A DNA stretch of 64,000 nt from Flavobacterium channae (lineage in GTDB: Bacteria > Bacteroidota > Bacteroidia > Flavobacteriales > Flavobacteriaceae): positions 1,984,001 to 2,048,000 of the forward strand of contig NZ_CP089096.1 of assembly GCF_021172165.1 (NCBI RefSeq), written 5' to 3'. The notes beneath the pieces were generated by a model, which saw nothing but the letters and a program-made list of their open reading frames with translations, was not told where the DNA came from and ran no database searches. Each line of letters opens with the position of its first letter. Positions within the stretch are counted from its first letter, which is position 1. Positions 42,412-50,673 of this stretch are shown piece by piece. The position numbers and the translations under genes were made by a program.

Positions 42412-42756
42412 TTACCCTATATAGAATCTGCTATGATTTATGGAGAAGGAAAGCCTTAAAACATTTGTATTGTGGTACCTGACAAAGCCATTATACAAAA
42501 AACGGCTGAAATACTTGACGTAAAAACAGAGTTTGACATGTTAATTCATTCCCCTATTGTACAAGAGTTTGTAGCCATTGAGATTATAAAAAGTCTGAAA
42601 GAGAAATATGGAGGTTATGAAATACCAAAGAAATTTATTTTCTTTGACACTCCTTTTACTGTAGAAAATGTTTTTTTAACCCAAACTTTAAAATTAAAAA
42701 GACGATTGGTTGTTGAGAAATTTAAAAATCAGATCGATGGTTTATATCAAGGGTAA
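42412..42756 (+). pseudogene. C-terminal remnant of a long-chain acyl-CoA synthetase
   Basis: The frame reads SPYIESAMIYGEGKP-like sequence (PYIESAMIYGEGKP), a TAA at 42457-42459, then NICIVVPDKA and a tail ending FTVENVFLTQTLKLKRRLVV, EKFKNQIDGLY. These are the C-terminal subdomain motifs of AMP-forming acyl-CoA synthetases (SPYIE-A-xYG, VVPD, and ENxxLTxTLKLRR with the catalytic Lys region). About 500 N-terminal residues are absent, and a Tyr codon has probably become a stop. It is debris, not a functional gene. Confidence 0.7.
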
Positions 42757-42789
42757 TTTTGATATAAAATTTGAAAAAATACTTACAAG

Positions 42790-42816
42790 AAGCACTTCAA
42801 TTAAAGGAGTGCTTTT
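42790..42816 (+). terminator. Terminator of the synthetase remnant
   Basis: AAGCACT and AGTGCTT flank a short loop, followed by six T, just after the remnant stop codon. Confidence 0.65.
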
Positions 42817-42851
42817 TTATTTCAAGAACACATCATATCCAAAACGAAGCA
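42817..42851 (-). repeat. Duplicate of the 3' end of the neighbouring TSUP permease gene
   Basis: On the minus strand it reads LRFGYDVFLK and a stop, the same last residues as the permease gene ending at 43397. ACATCATATCCAAAACGAAGCA is identical at 42830-42851 and 43410-43431; the flanking 12 bases toward the stop differ at two positions. The copies are 580 bases apart in direct orientation and bracket a toxin-antitoxin pair. Confidence 0.75.
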
Positions 42852-42869
42852 TCAGAATATGTGAAAAAA

Positions 42870-43142
42870 CTAAAACAAATCGCTATGCGTACCTGTATCT
42901 AAAAGAAGTAGTATGAGTTCAGTATCGTTTTGTTTCCAAACTAAAAGCTAATCTGGCTTTATGTGACATCCCCAACAATCCTTGTAATTTCCTGATAATT
43001 TGTGTGGTTTGTATTTTTGTGGTAGCTTACCTTCTTTTTGAAGTAAATCAATTACTACTTGTAACATAGACAAATCATAATTTCTCTTTTTACAAAGTTT
43101 TAAACTTTTGTCAAATTTGTTGGTTGTAGTTATTGTGTACAT
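42870..43142 (-). pseudogene. YafQ/RelE-type toxin gene with a nonsense mutation
   Basis: The frame encodes MYTITTTNKFDKSLKLCKKR through LSGNYKDCWGCHIKPD, then TAG, then continues in the same frame with LLVWKQNDTELILLLLDTGT and HSDLF, stop. Together this is the full length (about 90 residues) of a YafQ-like mRNA interferase. The CHIKPDW motif, with Trp at the position of the TAG (TGG to TAG), and the C-terminal TGTHSDLF are family hallmarks. The stop removes the conserved C-terminal catalytic end, so the toxin is presumably inactive. Its start overlaps the antitoxin stop (TAATG). Confidence 0.8.
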
Positions 43143-43327
43143 TAACCCAATACTTTTTTGAACAAATCTTCGCTATTTTTATATTTTTTTACTTTACCTT
43201 TCTTTTCATCTTCAAGCGCTTGATCTAAGCCTGAAACTTTTTTAAAAACTCCAAGTGAAAGAACATAATCTATCGTTTTTTTTGCAATTGGGTTTCTTGC
43301 ATCGAATTTTAATGTTATTTCTGCCAT
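43142..43327 (-). CDS. Antitoxin of the YafQ-type pair
   Basis: A 61-residue protein starting MAEITLKFDARNPIAKKTID. The N-terminal strand (ITLKFDAR) is followed by helices, and the C-terminal Lys-rich part (GKVKKYKNSEDLFKKVLG) resembles the toxin-wrapping tails of such antitoxins. The ATG at 43327 fits better than an upstream extension. It precedes the toxin and overlaps it by one base. The frame is intact although the toxin is broken, consistent with a decaying module. Confidence 0.7.
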   Translation of the reverse strand: MAEITLKFDARNPIAKKTIDYVLSLGVFKKVSGLDQALEDEKKGKVKKYKNSEDLFKKVLG

Positions 43328-43396
43328 GATTATATTATTTAAATACAAATATACAAAAATCGTGCTAGTTAAATTAATTCTTTATTAAATGATAAA

Positions 43397-44164
43397 TTAT
43401 TTCAAAAATACATCATATCCAAAACGAAGCAACGCCAATCCTACTACAATTAAAAAGAAGATTCGAATAAATCCGTTGCCTTTTGAAATGGCTAATCTGG
43501 CTCCTAACCAAGAACCTGTAACGTTGCAAATTGCCATTGGAATAGCAATTGTCCAAATGATTTTTCCTTTTAACACAAATAAAGTTATGGAACCAATGTT
43601 GGTAGCCAAATTGACTAATTTCGCATAGATATTCGCCTTTAAAAAATCGAAGCCAAGAATTGCAATAAAAGCCATAATTAGTAAACTTCCAGTTCCTGGA
43701 CCTATGAATCCATCATAAAAACCTAAAAAAATCGAAATTATACTTCCGTAAATATAGGTTTGCTTTTGAGTAAGTTTATTGATTTGAAATTGTCCGAAAT
43801 CTTTTTTAAAATATGTATAAAGCAATAGCAAAATCAAAACTACAAACAGTAAGGGTTTCATGAAATCGTTTTGCATTACGTTGAGTAAACTCGAACCTAA
43901 ATAAGCAAATGTGAAAGAAACAATTGCTAATACAAAAAACAACTTCCAATTCACTTTTGCCGATTTCAAATAGTGATAGGTTGCCATACTCGTTCCACTG
44001 AAGCCTGGAATTTTTAATGTCCCAATGATAGAAGCAACTGGCAAGTTAGGCAATAAAACCAAAGCTGCTGGAGTTTGAATTAAGCCACCGCCACCCACAA
44101 TAGCATCAATAAAACCCGCTAAGAAGGAAGCAATGCAAAGAAAAATGATGATGTAGGTTTCCAT
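43397..44164 (-). CDS. TSUP (TauE/SafE) family membrane permease
   Basis: A 255-residue permease with about eight membrane segments. Family features are the N-terminal GFIDAIVGGGGLIQTPAALV and its internal repeat GFYDGFIGPGTGSLLIMAFI, the two glycine-rich half-site motifs of TSUP proteins. Members move sulfite, organosulfonates, sulfoacetate or similar anions; the substrate here is unknown. It stands alone between the toxin-antitoxin insert and murA. Its 3' end is the duplicated segment described for 42817-42851. Confidence 0.88.
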   Translation of the reverse strand: METYIIIFLCIASFLAGFIDAIVGGGGLIQTPAALVLLPNLPVASIIGTLKIPGFSGTSMATYHYLKSAKVNWKLFFVLAIVSFTFAYLGSSLLNVMQNDFMKPLLFVVLILLLLYTYFKKDFGQFQINKLTQKQTYIYGSIISIFLGFYDGFIGPGTGSLLIMAFIAILGFDFLKANIYAKLVNLATNIGSITLFVLKGKIIWTIAIPMAICNVTGSWLGARLAISKGNGFIRIFFLIVVGLALLRFGYDVFLK

Positions 44165-44190
44165 TTTGTAGTAATCAGTGTTCAGTTTTT

Positions 44191-44238
44191 AGTGTTCAGT
44201 AATAGGATTTGCTAACTGCCAACTTATTACTGAACACT
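44191..44238. repeat. 14-bp inverted repeat of GTGTTCAGT units
   Basis: AGTGTTCAGTAATA (44191-44204) and its exact complement (44225-44238) lie between the permease start and the murA stop. GTGTTCAGT occurs again just to the left (about 44178-44185), as a direct copy. There is no T-run. Reiterated text of this kind is common between flavobacterial genes. Confidence 0.6.
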
Positions 44239-44248
44239 GAGCACTAAA

Positions 44249-45559
44249 CTATACTCTTACGATATTAGCTCCGATAGCGCGAAGTCTTTCGTCAATGCGC
44301 TCGTAACCTCTGTCGATTTGTTCGATATTTTGGATGGTTGACGTTCCTTTTGCTGTTAAAGCGGCGATTAATAAGGAGATTCCGGCTCTAATATCTGGTG
44401 AACTCATTGTGGTTGCTTTTAATTGCGATTGGAAATTATGTCCCATAACGACAGCTCTGTGAGGATCACACAACATAATTTTTGCTCCCATATCAATTAA
44501 TTTATCTACGAAGAACAAACGGCTTTCAAACATTTTTTGGTGAATTAAAACATCACCTTTCGCTTGTGTACAAACTACTAAAACGATACTCAATAAATCT
44601 GGTGTAAAACCTGGCCATGGGGCATCTGAAACGGTTAAGATAGAACCGTCGATATCTGTTTTGATTTCATATCCATCTTTATGAGCTGGAATATAAATAT
44701 CGTCTCCTTTTCTTTCTAAAGTAATCCCTAATTTTCTAAATACATTTGGAATTTGACCTAAGTTATCCCAACTTACATTTTTGATTGTGATTTCGCTTCT
44801 TGTCATAGCTGCAAGACCAATCCAAGATCCGATTTCAATCATATCAGGTAAAATTCTATGCTCACATCCACCTAAACTCTCTACACCTTCAATAGTAATT
44901 AAGTTAGAACCAACACCTGTGATTTTCGCTCCCATAGAATTCAACATTTTACATAACTGTTGCAAGTAAGGCTCACAAGCAGCGTTGTAAATTGTTGTTG
45001 TTCCTTCAGCTAAAACAGCAGCCATCACAATATTTGCAGTTCCTGTTACAGATGCTTCATCTAATAACATGTAAGAACCTTGTAATCTTCCATCGATTTC
45101 TACTCCGTAGAAGTGATCTTCTCTTTCGTAACGGAATTTTGCGCCTAGATTGATAAACCCTTCAAAGTGTGTATCCAAACGACGACGACCAATTTTATCA
45201 CCACCTGGCTTTGGAATATATCCACAACCAAAACGTGCTAATAAAGGCCCAACAATCATAATAGAACCTCTTAAACTTCCACCTTCTTTTTTGAAAGCTT
45301 CTGTTTTAAGATAATTTACATTTACTTCATCAGCTTGAAAAGTATAATCGCCAGGACCATTTTTTTGGATTTTAACTCCTAAGTTTCCTAAAAGTGTAAT
45401 TAATTTATTTACATCAATAATATCTGGAATATTTGTAATTCTAACTTTTTCAGAAGTTAATAAAACCGGACACAAAACTTGTAAAGCTTCATTTTTTGCT
45501 CCTTGAGGTGTAATATCACCTTTTAATGGTTTTCCTCCTTCAATTTTAAATGTTCCCAT
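44249..45559 (-). CDS. murA: UDP-N-acetylglucosamine 1-carboxyvinyltransferase
   Basis: First committed enzyme of peptidoglycan synthesis; it transfers enolpyruvate from PEP to UDP-GlcNAc. The 436 residues start MGTFKIEGGKPLKGDITPQG and contain the family blocks KEGGSLRGSIMIVGPLLARFG, AVLAEGTTTIYNAA, and DIRAGISLLIAAL. The flexible active-site loop reads IPKPGGDKIGRRRLD. The Cys that fosfomycin alkylates (Cys115 in E. coli, in PGGCAIG) is Asp here, which in mycobacteria and Chlamydia confers intrinsic fosfomycin resistance. It is cotranscribed with the DUF4290 and DUF493 genes upstream. Confidence 0.95.
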   Translation of the reverse strand: MGTFKIEGGKPLKGDITPQGAKNEALQVLCPVLLTSEKVRITNIPDIIDVNKLITLLGNLGVKIQKNGPGDYTFQADEVNVNYLKTEAFKKEGGSLRGSIMIVGPLLARFGCGYIPKPGGDKIGRRRLDTHFEGFINLGAKFRYEREDHFYGVEIDGRLQGSYMLLDEASVTGTANIVMAAVLAEGTTTIYNAACEPYLQQLCKMLNSMGAKITGVGSNLITIEGVESLGGCEHRILPDMIEIGSWIGLAAMTRSEITIKNVSWDNLGQIPNVFRKLGITLERKGDDIYIPAHKDGYEIKTDIDGSILTVSDAPWPGFTPDLLSIVLVVCTQAKGDVLIHQKMFESRLFFVDKLIDMGAKIMLCDPHRAVVMGHNFQSQLKATTMSSPDIRAGISLLIAALTAKGTSTIQNIEQIDRGYERIDERLRAIGANIVRV

Positions 45560-45567
45560 GAAACTGC

Positions 45568-46269
45568 TTATTTTTTAAATGTATTTTTATTTTGATTGTT
45601 CTTATTCATATGGTTCTTGTTGTTGGTGTTTTTCTTAACATTACCTGTTTTACCAGAACCAAATTGCGTTTTATTTGACACTTTCTTATTCACCTTCATT
45701 AAATCATGTGTATTAGAAAGCTCTTCGTTTGATTTAGAAAGATTTAATTTTCCTCCAGAAAGTTCTAATAAATGCTCAAAAATCACTTCATCTGCTACTG
45801 TGTCTTTATTCCAACTCAAGTAACATTTTTTCATGTGATTGGCAATAACTAGTACCAAAGCATTTTTTAATTCACTTTCTTCCCAGCTGTTTGCAACATC
45901 AATCATGTATTTGATGTTGTTTCCGTAAAAACGATATTTAGGAAAGTTTTGCGGATATTTTAAACGTTCGGGTTTTTGTGTTAAAATGTCTTTAGATGGA
46001 ATTGGATAAGGCGAATCGACATCCAATTTAAAATCGGACATGATAAACAATTGATCCCAAAGTTTGTGTTGAAAATCAAGAACATCACGTAAATGTGGAT
46101 TCAATGATCCCATTACCGAAATAATATATCTAGCCGCTTTATTACGTTCTTCTCTATCTTCAATTTCAGAGGCCTGATCAATTAACTTTTGTAAATGTCT
46201 TCCGTATTCTGGAATAATTAAATGAGGTCGTTCTGAATTATATTCTAAGTAGCTTACTTCTTCTTGCAT
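45568..46269 (-). CDS. DUF4290 domain-containing protein
   Basis: A 233-residue cytosolic protein of unknown function. The first 160 residues carry the DUF4290 sequence (YNSERPHLIIPEYGRHLQKL, GSLNPHLRDVLDFQHKLWDQ, YPIPSKDILTQKPERLKYPQ). The tail is low in complexity, rich in Asn and Lys (KKNTNNKNHMNKNNQNKN). The family is restricted to Bacteroidota and regularly lies upstream of murA, as here, with eight bases between. That conserved order hints at a link with envelope synthesis, but no activity is known. Confidence 0.88.
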   Translation of the reverse strand: MQEEVSYLEYNSERPHLIIPEYGRHLQKLIDQASEIEDREERNKAARYIISVMGSLNPHLRDVLDFQHKLWDQLFIMSDFKLDVDSPYPIPSKDILTQKPERLKYPQNFPKYRFYGNNIKYMIDVANSWEESELKNALVLVIANHMKKCYLSWNKDTVADEVIFEHLLELSGGKLNLSKSNEELSNTHDLMKVNKKVSNKTQFGSGKTGNVKKNTNNKNHMNKNNQNKNTFKK

Positions 46270-46274
46270 GTTTT

Positions 46275-46565
46275 TTATAATGAAATGATGCCTTCGATAT
46301 CCGAAACTTCAATGTATTTGTCAATAACAGTCTGCGGATCCTTCATGTTTACACTCACCGAAATACTAGTAAATTTGCCTGTTTTAGATTGTTGTGTAGT
46401 AATAACAGCTCCCATATCGTTGAATGCCGCTTCTACTTGTGCTATTTTACCTGCATCTGAAGGCACAATAAATTTATACAAATACTCTGAAGGCCAAAGT
46501 GTTGAATTTGTTAATTCTTCTTTTAATCTAATGTAAAATTCTTCTGTTTTCTTATCCATCTGCAT
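46275..46565 (-). CDS. DUF493 family protein (YbeD-like)
   Basis: About 96 residues, a ferredoxin-like alpha/beta fold protein resembling YbeD. Blocks visible: EEFYIRLKEELTNSTLWPSE, YLYKFIVPSDAGKIAQVEAA, then FTSISVSVNMKDPQTVIDKY. Some members are proposed to bind allosterically, but the role is unclear. The -7 box TATATTTG on the minus strand at 46581-46588 excludes the longer ORF start; MQMDKK (46565) or MDKK (46559) is the likely beginning. It heads the DUF493-DUF4290-murA transcript with five bases to the next gene. Confidence 0.85.
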   Translation of the reverse strand: MQMDKKTEEFYIRLKEELTNSTLWPSEYLYKFIVPSDAGKIAQVEAAFNDMGAVITTQQSKTGKFTSISVSVNMKDPQTVIDKYIEVSDIEGIISL

Positions 46566-46580
46566 TTCGTATTGGAAAAG

Positions 46581-46588
46581 CAAATATA
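46581..46588 (-). promoter_or_regulatory. -7 box TATATTTG of the murA operon
   Basis: The minus-strand TATATTTG lies 16 bases upstream of the preferred start. No TTG was found at the -33 position. Confidence 0.55.
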
Positions 46589-46635
46589 CTTTTTTATGTT
46601 CAGAATTGTAATGTAGTAAGTTATAAATTTTTAAG

Positions 46636-46666
46636 TTGATTAGATTTTTAAAAAAACTTACTTTTG
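46636..46666 (+). promoter_or_regulatory. Promoter of the ATPase gene (TTG-N20-TACTTTTG)
   Basis: TTG at 46636-46638 and TACTTTTG at 46659-46666 are 20 bases apart. The leader to the ATG at 46686 is about 14 bases. Confidence 0.65.
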
Positions 46667-46685
46667 CGCACTAGTTTTTTAAGAT

Positions 46686-47225
46686 ATGCATAAAGAAATT
46701 GTTGTTTTAATTGGCGGACCTAGTTCTGGGAAAACCACTTTAATAGACGCTTTAAAAGGTAAAGGACACACTTGTTATCCTGAAATTTCACGTGAAGTAA
46801 TCCGTGAAGCTCAAGAACAAGGTATAGAACAACTATTCCTTGAGAAACCGCTTTTATTCAGCGAATTACTTTTAGAAGGAAGAAAAAAGCAATTTAATGA
46901 AGCATTAAAAGAAACTTCTGATATTGTATTTTTAGACAGAGGTATTCCAGATGTTTTGGCGTATATGCATTACATTGGCGATTCGTATCCGGCTTTTTTT
47001 GACAAAGCGTGTCATGACCATAAATACACTTCTATTTTTGTTTTACCGCCTTGGAAAGAAATTTATGTTAGTGATGCCGAACGTTATGAAAACTACGAGC
47101 AAGCCGTTTTAATTCACGAACATTTAATGGAAACTTACAAAAAATACGGCTATTCGATAACTGAAGTTCCAAAAGATACGGTTGAAAATCGTGTGGATTT
47201 TATTATGAAACATCTTGTTAAATAA
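46686..47225 (+). CDS. Small P-loop ATPase (NadR/Ttd14-type AAA domain)
   Basis: A 179-residue nucleotide-binding protein: Walker A GGPSSGKTTLIDAL at residues 8-21, then CYPEISREVIREAQEQGI, a Walker B-like IVFLDRGIPDVLAYM near 78-92, and VLIHEHLMETYKKYGYSITE at the C-terminus. The DRG motif after Walker B and overall length match the AAA_28-like kinase/ATPase group (related to NadR and TTD14). A phosphotransfer role is possible; the substrate is unknown. It lies 38 bases before recQ and may be cotranscribed with it. Confidence 0.8.
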   Translation: MHKEIVVLIGGPSSGKTTLIDALKGKGHTCYPEISREVIREAQEQGIEQLFLEKPLLFSELLLEGRKKQFNEALKETSDIVFLDRGIPDVLAYMHYIGDSYPAFFDKACHDHKYTSIFVLPPWKEIYVSDAERYENYEQAVLIHEHLMETYKKYGYSITEVPKDTVENRVDFIMKHLVK

Positions 47226-47263
47226 TTTTTTTCGTAATTTAGTATTACTAAAAGCCCATTAAC

Positions 47264-49150
47264 ATGTCTGAAGCCTTACAAATTCTTCAAAAATATTGGA
47301 AACACGAGAGCTTTAGAGAACCTCAAGAAGAAATCATTCAGTCGGTATTAAATGGAAATGACACATTTGCATTATTACCTACTGGCGGAGGAAAATCGGT
47401 TTGTTTTCAGGTTCCTGCTTTAATTTTAAACGGAATTTGTATTGTAATTTCACCTTTAATCGCTTTAATGAAAGATCAGGTTCAAAACCTGCAAAGCAAA
47501 AACATCAAAGCAATTGCATTAACAGGTGGCATTTCGCAAGATGACGTAATTGACATTTTAGACAATTGCCAATTTGGAAATTATAAGTTCTTATATCTTT
47601 CTCCAGAACGTTTGCAACACGACTGGATTGTTGAACGATTAAAACAATTACCTGTTAATCTTATTGCTATTGATGAAGCACATTGTGTTAGCCAATGGGG
47701 GCATGATTTTAGACCCGCATATTTAAAAATTTCAGCGTTAAAAACGCACTTCCCTTCTACTCCTTTTTTAGCTTTAACCGCAACTGCAAACAAAAGAGTT
47801 CAAGAAGATATTTGTTCGAATTTAGCACTTGAAACTCCTCAAATATTCTCAAAATCGTTTACGAGAGAAAACTTGGCTTATCATGTTATAAAAACAGAAG
47901 ATAAGCTTTTTAAGATGCAACAGATTTTGACCAAAAATCCGCAGCCTTCTATTATTTATGTTCGTAATCGAAAATCGTGTATTGAAACTTCGCAACAATT
48001 AAATCAATTAGGATTTACATGTACTTTTTATCATGGTGGATTACCTGCCAAAGAAAAAGAAAAAAACATGCAATCGTGGTTGGAAAACAAATCGCAAATT
48101 ATTGTTGCTACCAATGCTTTTGGAATGGGGATTGACAAACCCGATGTAAAAACGGTTATTCATATTCAATTACCTGAAAATTTAGAAAATTATTATCAAG
48201 AAGCTGGAAGAGCAGGACGAAATGGAGAAAAAGCTTTTGGAATTGTAATCACCAATTCATCAGATATTGCTTATACAAAGTCCCAATTTATAGATGTTTT
48301 ACCAGATAAGCAGTTTGTAAAAGAAGTTTATATCAAACTAAACAATTACTTTCAAATTGCGTATGGCGAAGGTTATAATGAAAGTTTTGCCTTCAATTTG
48401 AATCAGTTTTGTGCGCATTATCATTTTCCTGTTATAAAAGCTTACAATAGTTTGCAATTTTTAGACAGACAAGGTATTATCACTTTCCAAAGTGAATCAA
48501 CAGAAAAGATTAGTTTACAATTCATTATTCCAAGTAAAGAAGTAATTCGTTATATCAGTTTACATCCGCATGATGAACCTGTAATTACGACCATTTTAAG
48601 AACTTATTCAGGGATTTTTGATGTAGAAACCACCATCAATCCGCATTTAGTAGCTAAAAAAGCTCATACTACAGAGACAAACGTTGAAGAAGTAATTGAT
48701 AAACTAGCGCAAAGTCAATGTATTATTCTTCATGCTAAAAACAACGATAGCTCCATTACTTTCAATGAAGCAAGAGAAGACGATTTAACAATTAATCGTG
48801 TTGCTAAATTTTTAGAACATCAAAACAAATTAAAACAAGAACAATTTCAGAGTGTTGTTAATTATATTACCAACGAAACTACTTGTAAAAACAAAATGTT
48901 ACTTGCTTATTTTGATGAGATAACCGAAAATGATTGTGGCATTTGTTCGTATTGTTTTGCTAAAAAAAAAGCCAATCCTAACGAAATAACTCAGGCAGTT
49001 ATTCAATTACTAAAAAAAGAGCCTCTGACTTCAAGAGAAATAGAAAACCAATTACACATTTCTGCAGAAGCCACTATCTTTGCAATTCAATTGTTATTAG
49101 AAAACAATACTATTTCACTCAATTCAAATAATCAATATTACCTTATATAA
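47264..49150 (+). CDS. recQ: RecQ-family ATP-dependent DNA helicase
   Basis: A 3'-5' DNA helicase of 628 residues. Helicase motifs: Walker A TGGGKSVCFQ, AIDEAHCVSQWGHDFRPAY (DEAH box and the aromatic-rich loop characteristic of RecQ), LALTATA, and the arginine-finger motif QEAGRAGRNG. The RQC zinc site is present (CKNKMLLAYF, then NDCGICSYC). A terminal HRDC domain is absent; the protein ends with a winged-helix-like segment (REIENQLHISAEATIFAIQL). It is thus the shorter form, one of several RecQ paralogues usual in Bacteroidota. Its stop overlaps the fmt start (TAATG). Confidence 0.9.
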   Translation: MSEALQILQKYWKHESFREPQEEIIQSVLNGNDTFALLPTGGGKSVCFQVPALILNGICIVISPLIALMKDQVQNLQSKNIKAIALTGGISQDDVIDILDNCQFGNYKFLYLSPERLQHDWIVERLKQLPVNLIAIDEAHCVSQWGHDFRPAYLKISALKTHFPSTPFLALTATANKRVQEDICSNLALETPQIFSKSFTRENLAYHVIKTEDKLFKMQQILTKNPQPSIIYVRNRKSCIETSQQLNQLGFTCTFYHGGLPAKEKEKNMQSWLENKSQIIVATNAFGMGIDKPDVKTVIHIQLPENLENYYQEAGRAGRNGEKAFGIVITNSSDIAYTKSQFIDVLPDKQFVKEVYIKLNNYFQIAYGEGYNESFAFNLNQFCAHYHFPVIKAYNSLQFLDRQGIITFQSESTEKISLQFIIPSKEVIRYISLHPHDEPVITTILRTYSGIFDVETTINPHLVAKKAHTTETNVEEVIDKLAQSQCIILHAKNNDSSITFNEAREDDLTINRVAKFLEHQNKLKQEQFQSVVNYITNETTCKNKMLLAYFDEITENDCGICSYCFAKKKANPNEITQAVIQLLKKEPLTSREIENQLHISAEATIFAIQLLLENNTISLNSNNQYYLI

Positions 49151-50097
49151 TGGAAAAACTTAGAATTGTATTCATGGGAACCCCAGATTTTGCTGTTGGG
49201 ATTTTGGATACCATTTATCAAAATAACTATGAAATTGTAGGCGTAATTACTGCTCCAGATAAACCAGCCGGACGAGGACAAAAAGTAAGCATGAGTGCAG
49301 TTAAAGAATATGCGCTTGAAAAAAACTTACATTTATTACAACCTACTAATTTAAAATCGGAAGAATTTTTAGCCGAATTAAAAAGCCTAAACGCTAATTT
49401 ACAAGTTGTAGTTGCTTTTAGAATGTTACCTGAAGTAGTTTGGAAAATGCCAAAACTGGGTACTTTTAATTTACATGCATCTTTGCTACCTGAATATCGT
49501 GGTGCTGCTCCTATTAACTGGGCAATAATAAATGGAGAAACTAAAACAGGTGTAACTTCATTCTTTATTGATGATAAAATAGACACTGGAGCCATGATTT
49601 TGAGCGAGGCAACAGAAATTGGCGCAAATGAAACTGCTGGCGAATTGCACGACCGATTGATGCATTTAGGAAGCAATACTGTTTTGAACACACTTAGGCT
49701 AATTGAATCTGGAAATGTGTCGACTACTATTCAAGATAACAATCCAGATGTAAAAACGGCTTATAAACTAAATAAAGAAAATTGCAAAATAGATTGGACA
49801 CAAGACGGACAAACCATTTTCAATTTAATTAGAGGACTTTCTCCTTATCCAGCAGCTTGGACATTTATTAAAGATGGCGATCAAGAATGGAATGTAAAAA
49901 TCTATTCTGCAAGTTTTGAAAAGAAAGACCATAATGATAGTATAGGAAAAATTACTACAACTAAAAAAGAGATTTTCATAAACACAAAAGATGGAATACT
50001 AAAAGTGATGAGTTTACAATTTCCAGGAAAGAAAAGAATGTTAGCACATGAATTATTGAATGGTATTTCTTTTTCAGAAAATGCGATGGCGCTCTAA
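49150..50097 (+). CDS. fmt: Methionyl-tRNA formyltransferase
   Basis: Formylates initiator Met-tRNA using 10-formyl-THF. The 315 residues begin LRIVFMGTPDFAVGILDTIY. They contain the folate-binding SLLPEYRGAAPINWAIINGE with the catalytic Asn/His region (FNLHASLLP), the insertion loop APDKPAGRGQKV, and TGVTSFFIDDKIDTGAMI, followed by the C-terminal OB-like domain. All active-site motifs are intact. It is coupled to recQ by a TAATG overlap. Confidence 0.95.
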   Translation: MEKLRIVFMGTPDFAVGILDTIYQNNYEIVGVITAPDKPAGRGQKVSMSAVKEYALEKNLHLLQPTNLKSEEFLAELKSLNANLQVVVAFRMLPEVVWKMPKLGTFNLHASLLPEYRGAAPINWAIINGETKTGVTSFFIDDKIDTGAMILSEATEIGANETAGELHDRLMHLGSNTVLNTLRLIESGNVSTTIQDNNPDVKTAYKLNKENCKIDWTQDGQTIFNLIRGLSPYPAAWTFIKDGDQEWNVKIYSASFEKKDHNDSIGKITTTKKEIFINTKDGILKVMSLQFPGKKRMLAHELLNGISFSENAMAL

Positions 50098-50201
50098 GCC
50101 TTGAAAACACTATATTTAAGAGCAAAATCCAAAAAAACAAACAATGTTATTAACATTTAGCCTGATTTATCAACATTTTAGTCGAAAAATAACACGAATA
50201 C

Positions 50202-50231
50202 TTGCACAGTTCAACAATACCGCTAAATTTG
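50202..50231 (+). promoter_or_regulatory. HU promoter (TTG-N19-TAAATTTG)
   Basis: TTG at 50202-50204 and TAAATTTG at 50224-50231, 19 bases apart, about 42 bases before the ATG. Confidence 0.7.
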
Positions 50232-50273
50232 TGATAAATAATTAAGTTTAACCAATTATAAATAACTTTAATC

Positions 50274-50549
50274 ATGAACAAATCAGAATTAATCGACGCA
50301 ATGGCAGCTTCTGCTGGAATTACAAAAGCAGCTGCTAAATTAGCTTTAGAATCATTTTTAAGCAATGTTGAAGGAACTTTAAACAAAGGTGGAAGAGTAT
50401 CTTTAGTAGGTTTTGGTTCTTGGTCAGTATCTAAAAGAGCTGCAAGAGACGGAAGAAACCCACAAACTGGTAAAACTATCAAAATTGCTGCTAAAAACGT
50501 AGTAAAATTCAAAGCTGGTGCTGAATTAGAAGGTGCAGTAAACAAATAA
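50274..50549 (+). CDS. HU-family DNA-binding protein
   Basis: A 91-residue nucleoid protein that bends DNA as a dimer. It starts MNKSELIDAMAASAGITKAA, has the dimer-core segment VSLVGFGSWSVSKRAARDGR, and the flexible-arm motif RNPQTGKTIKIAAKNVVKFK with the conserved Arg-Asn-Pro tip that inserts in the minor groove. Length and motifs are those of HU, not IHF. It has its own strong promoter and terminator, as fits an abundant protein. Confidence 0.95.
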   Translation: MNKSELIDAMAASAGITKAAAKLALESFLSNVEGTLNKGGRVSLVGFGSWSVSKRAARDGRNPQTGKTIKIAAKNVVKFKAGAELEGAVNK

Positions 50550-50571
50550 TAGTTTATTATTTCAAAATATT

Positions 50572-50603
50572 AGAGTCCCGATGCAAATCGGGACTCTTTT
50601 TTT
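50572..50603 (+). terminator. Terminator after the HU gene
   Basis: An 11-bp perfect stem (AGAGTCCCGAT / ATCGGGACTCT) with a GCAA tetraloop and seven T. Confidence 0.9.
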
Positions 50604-50673
50604 ACAATTCATCGATATTTTTTTGATTTTGTGATTTTTTTTTGATAACTTTAGTTAATAAACTACAGAAATT

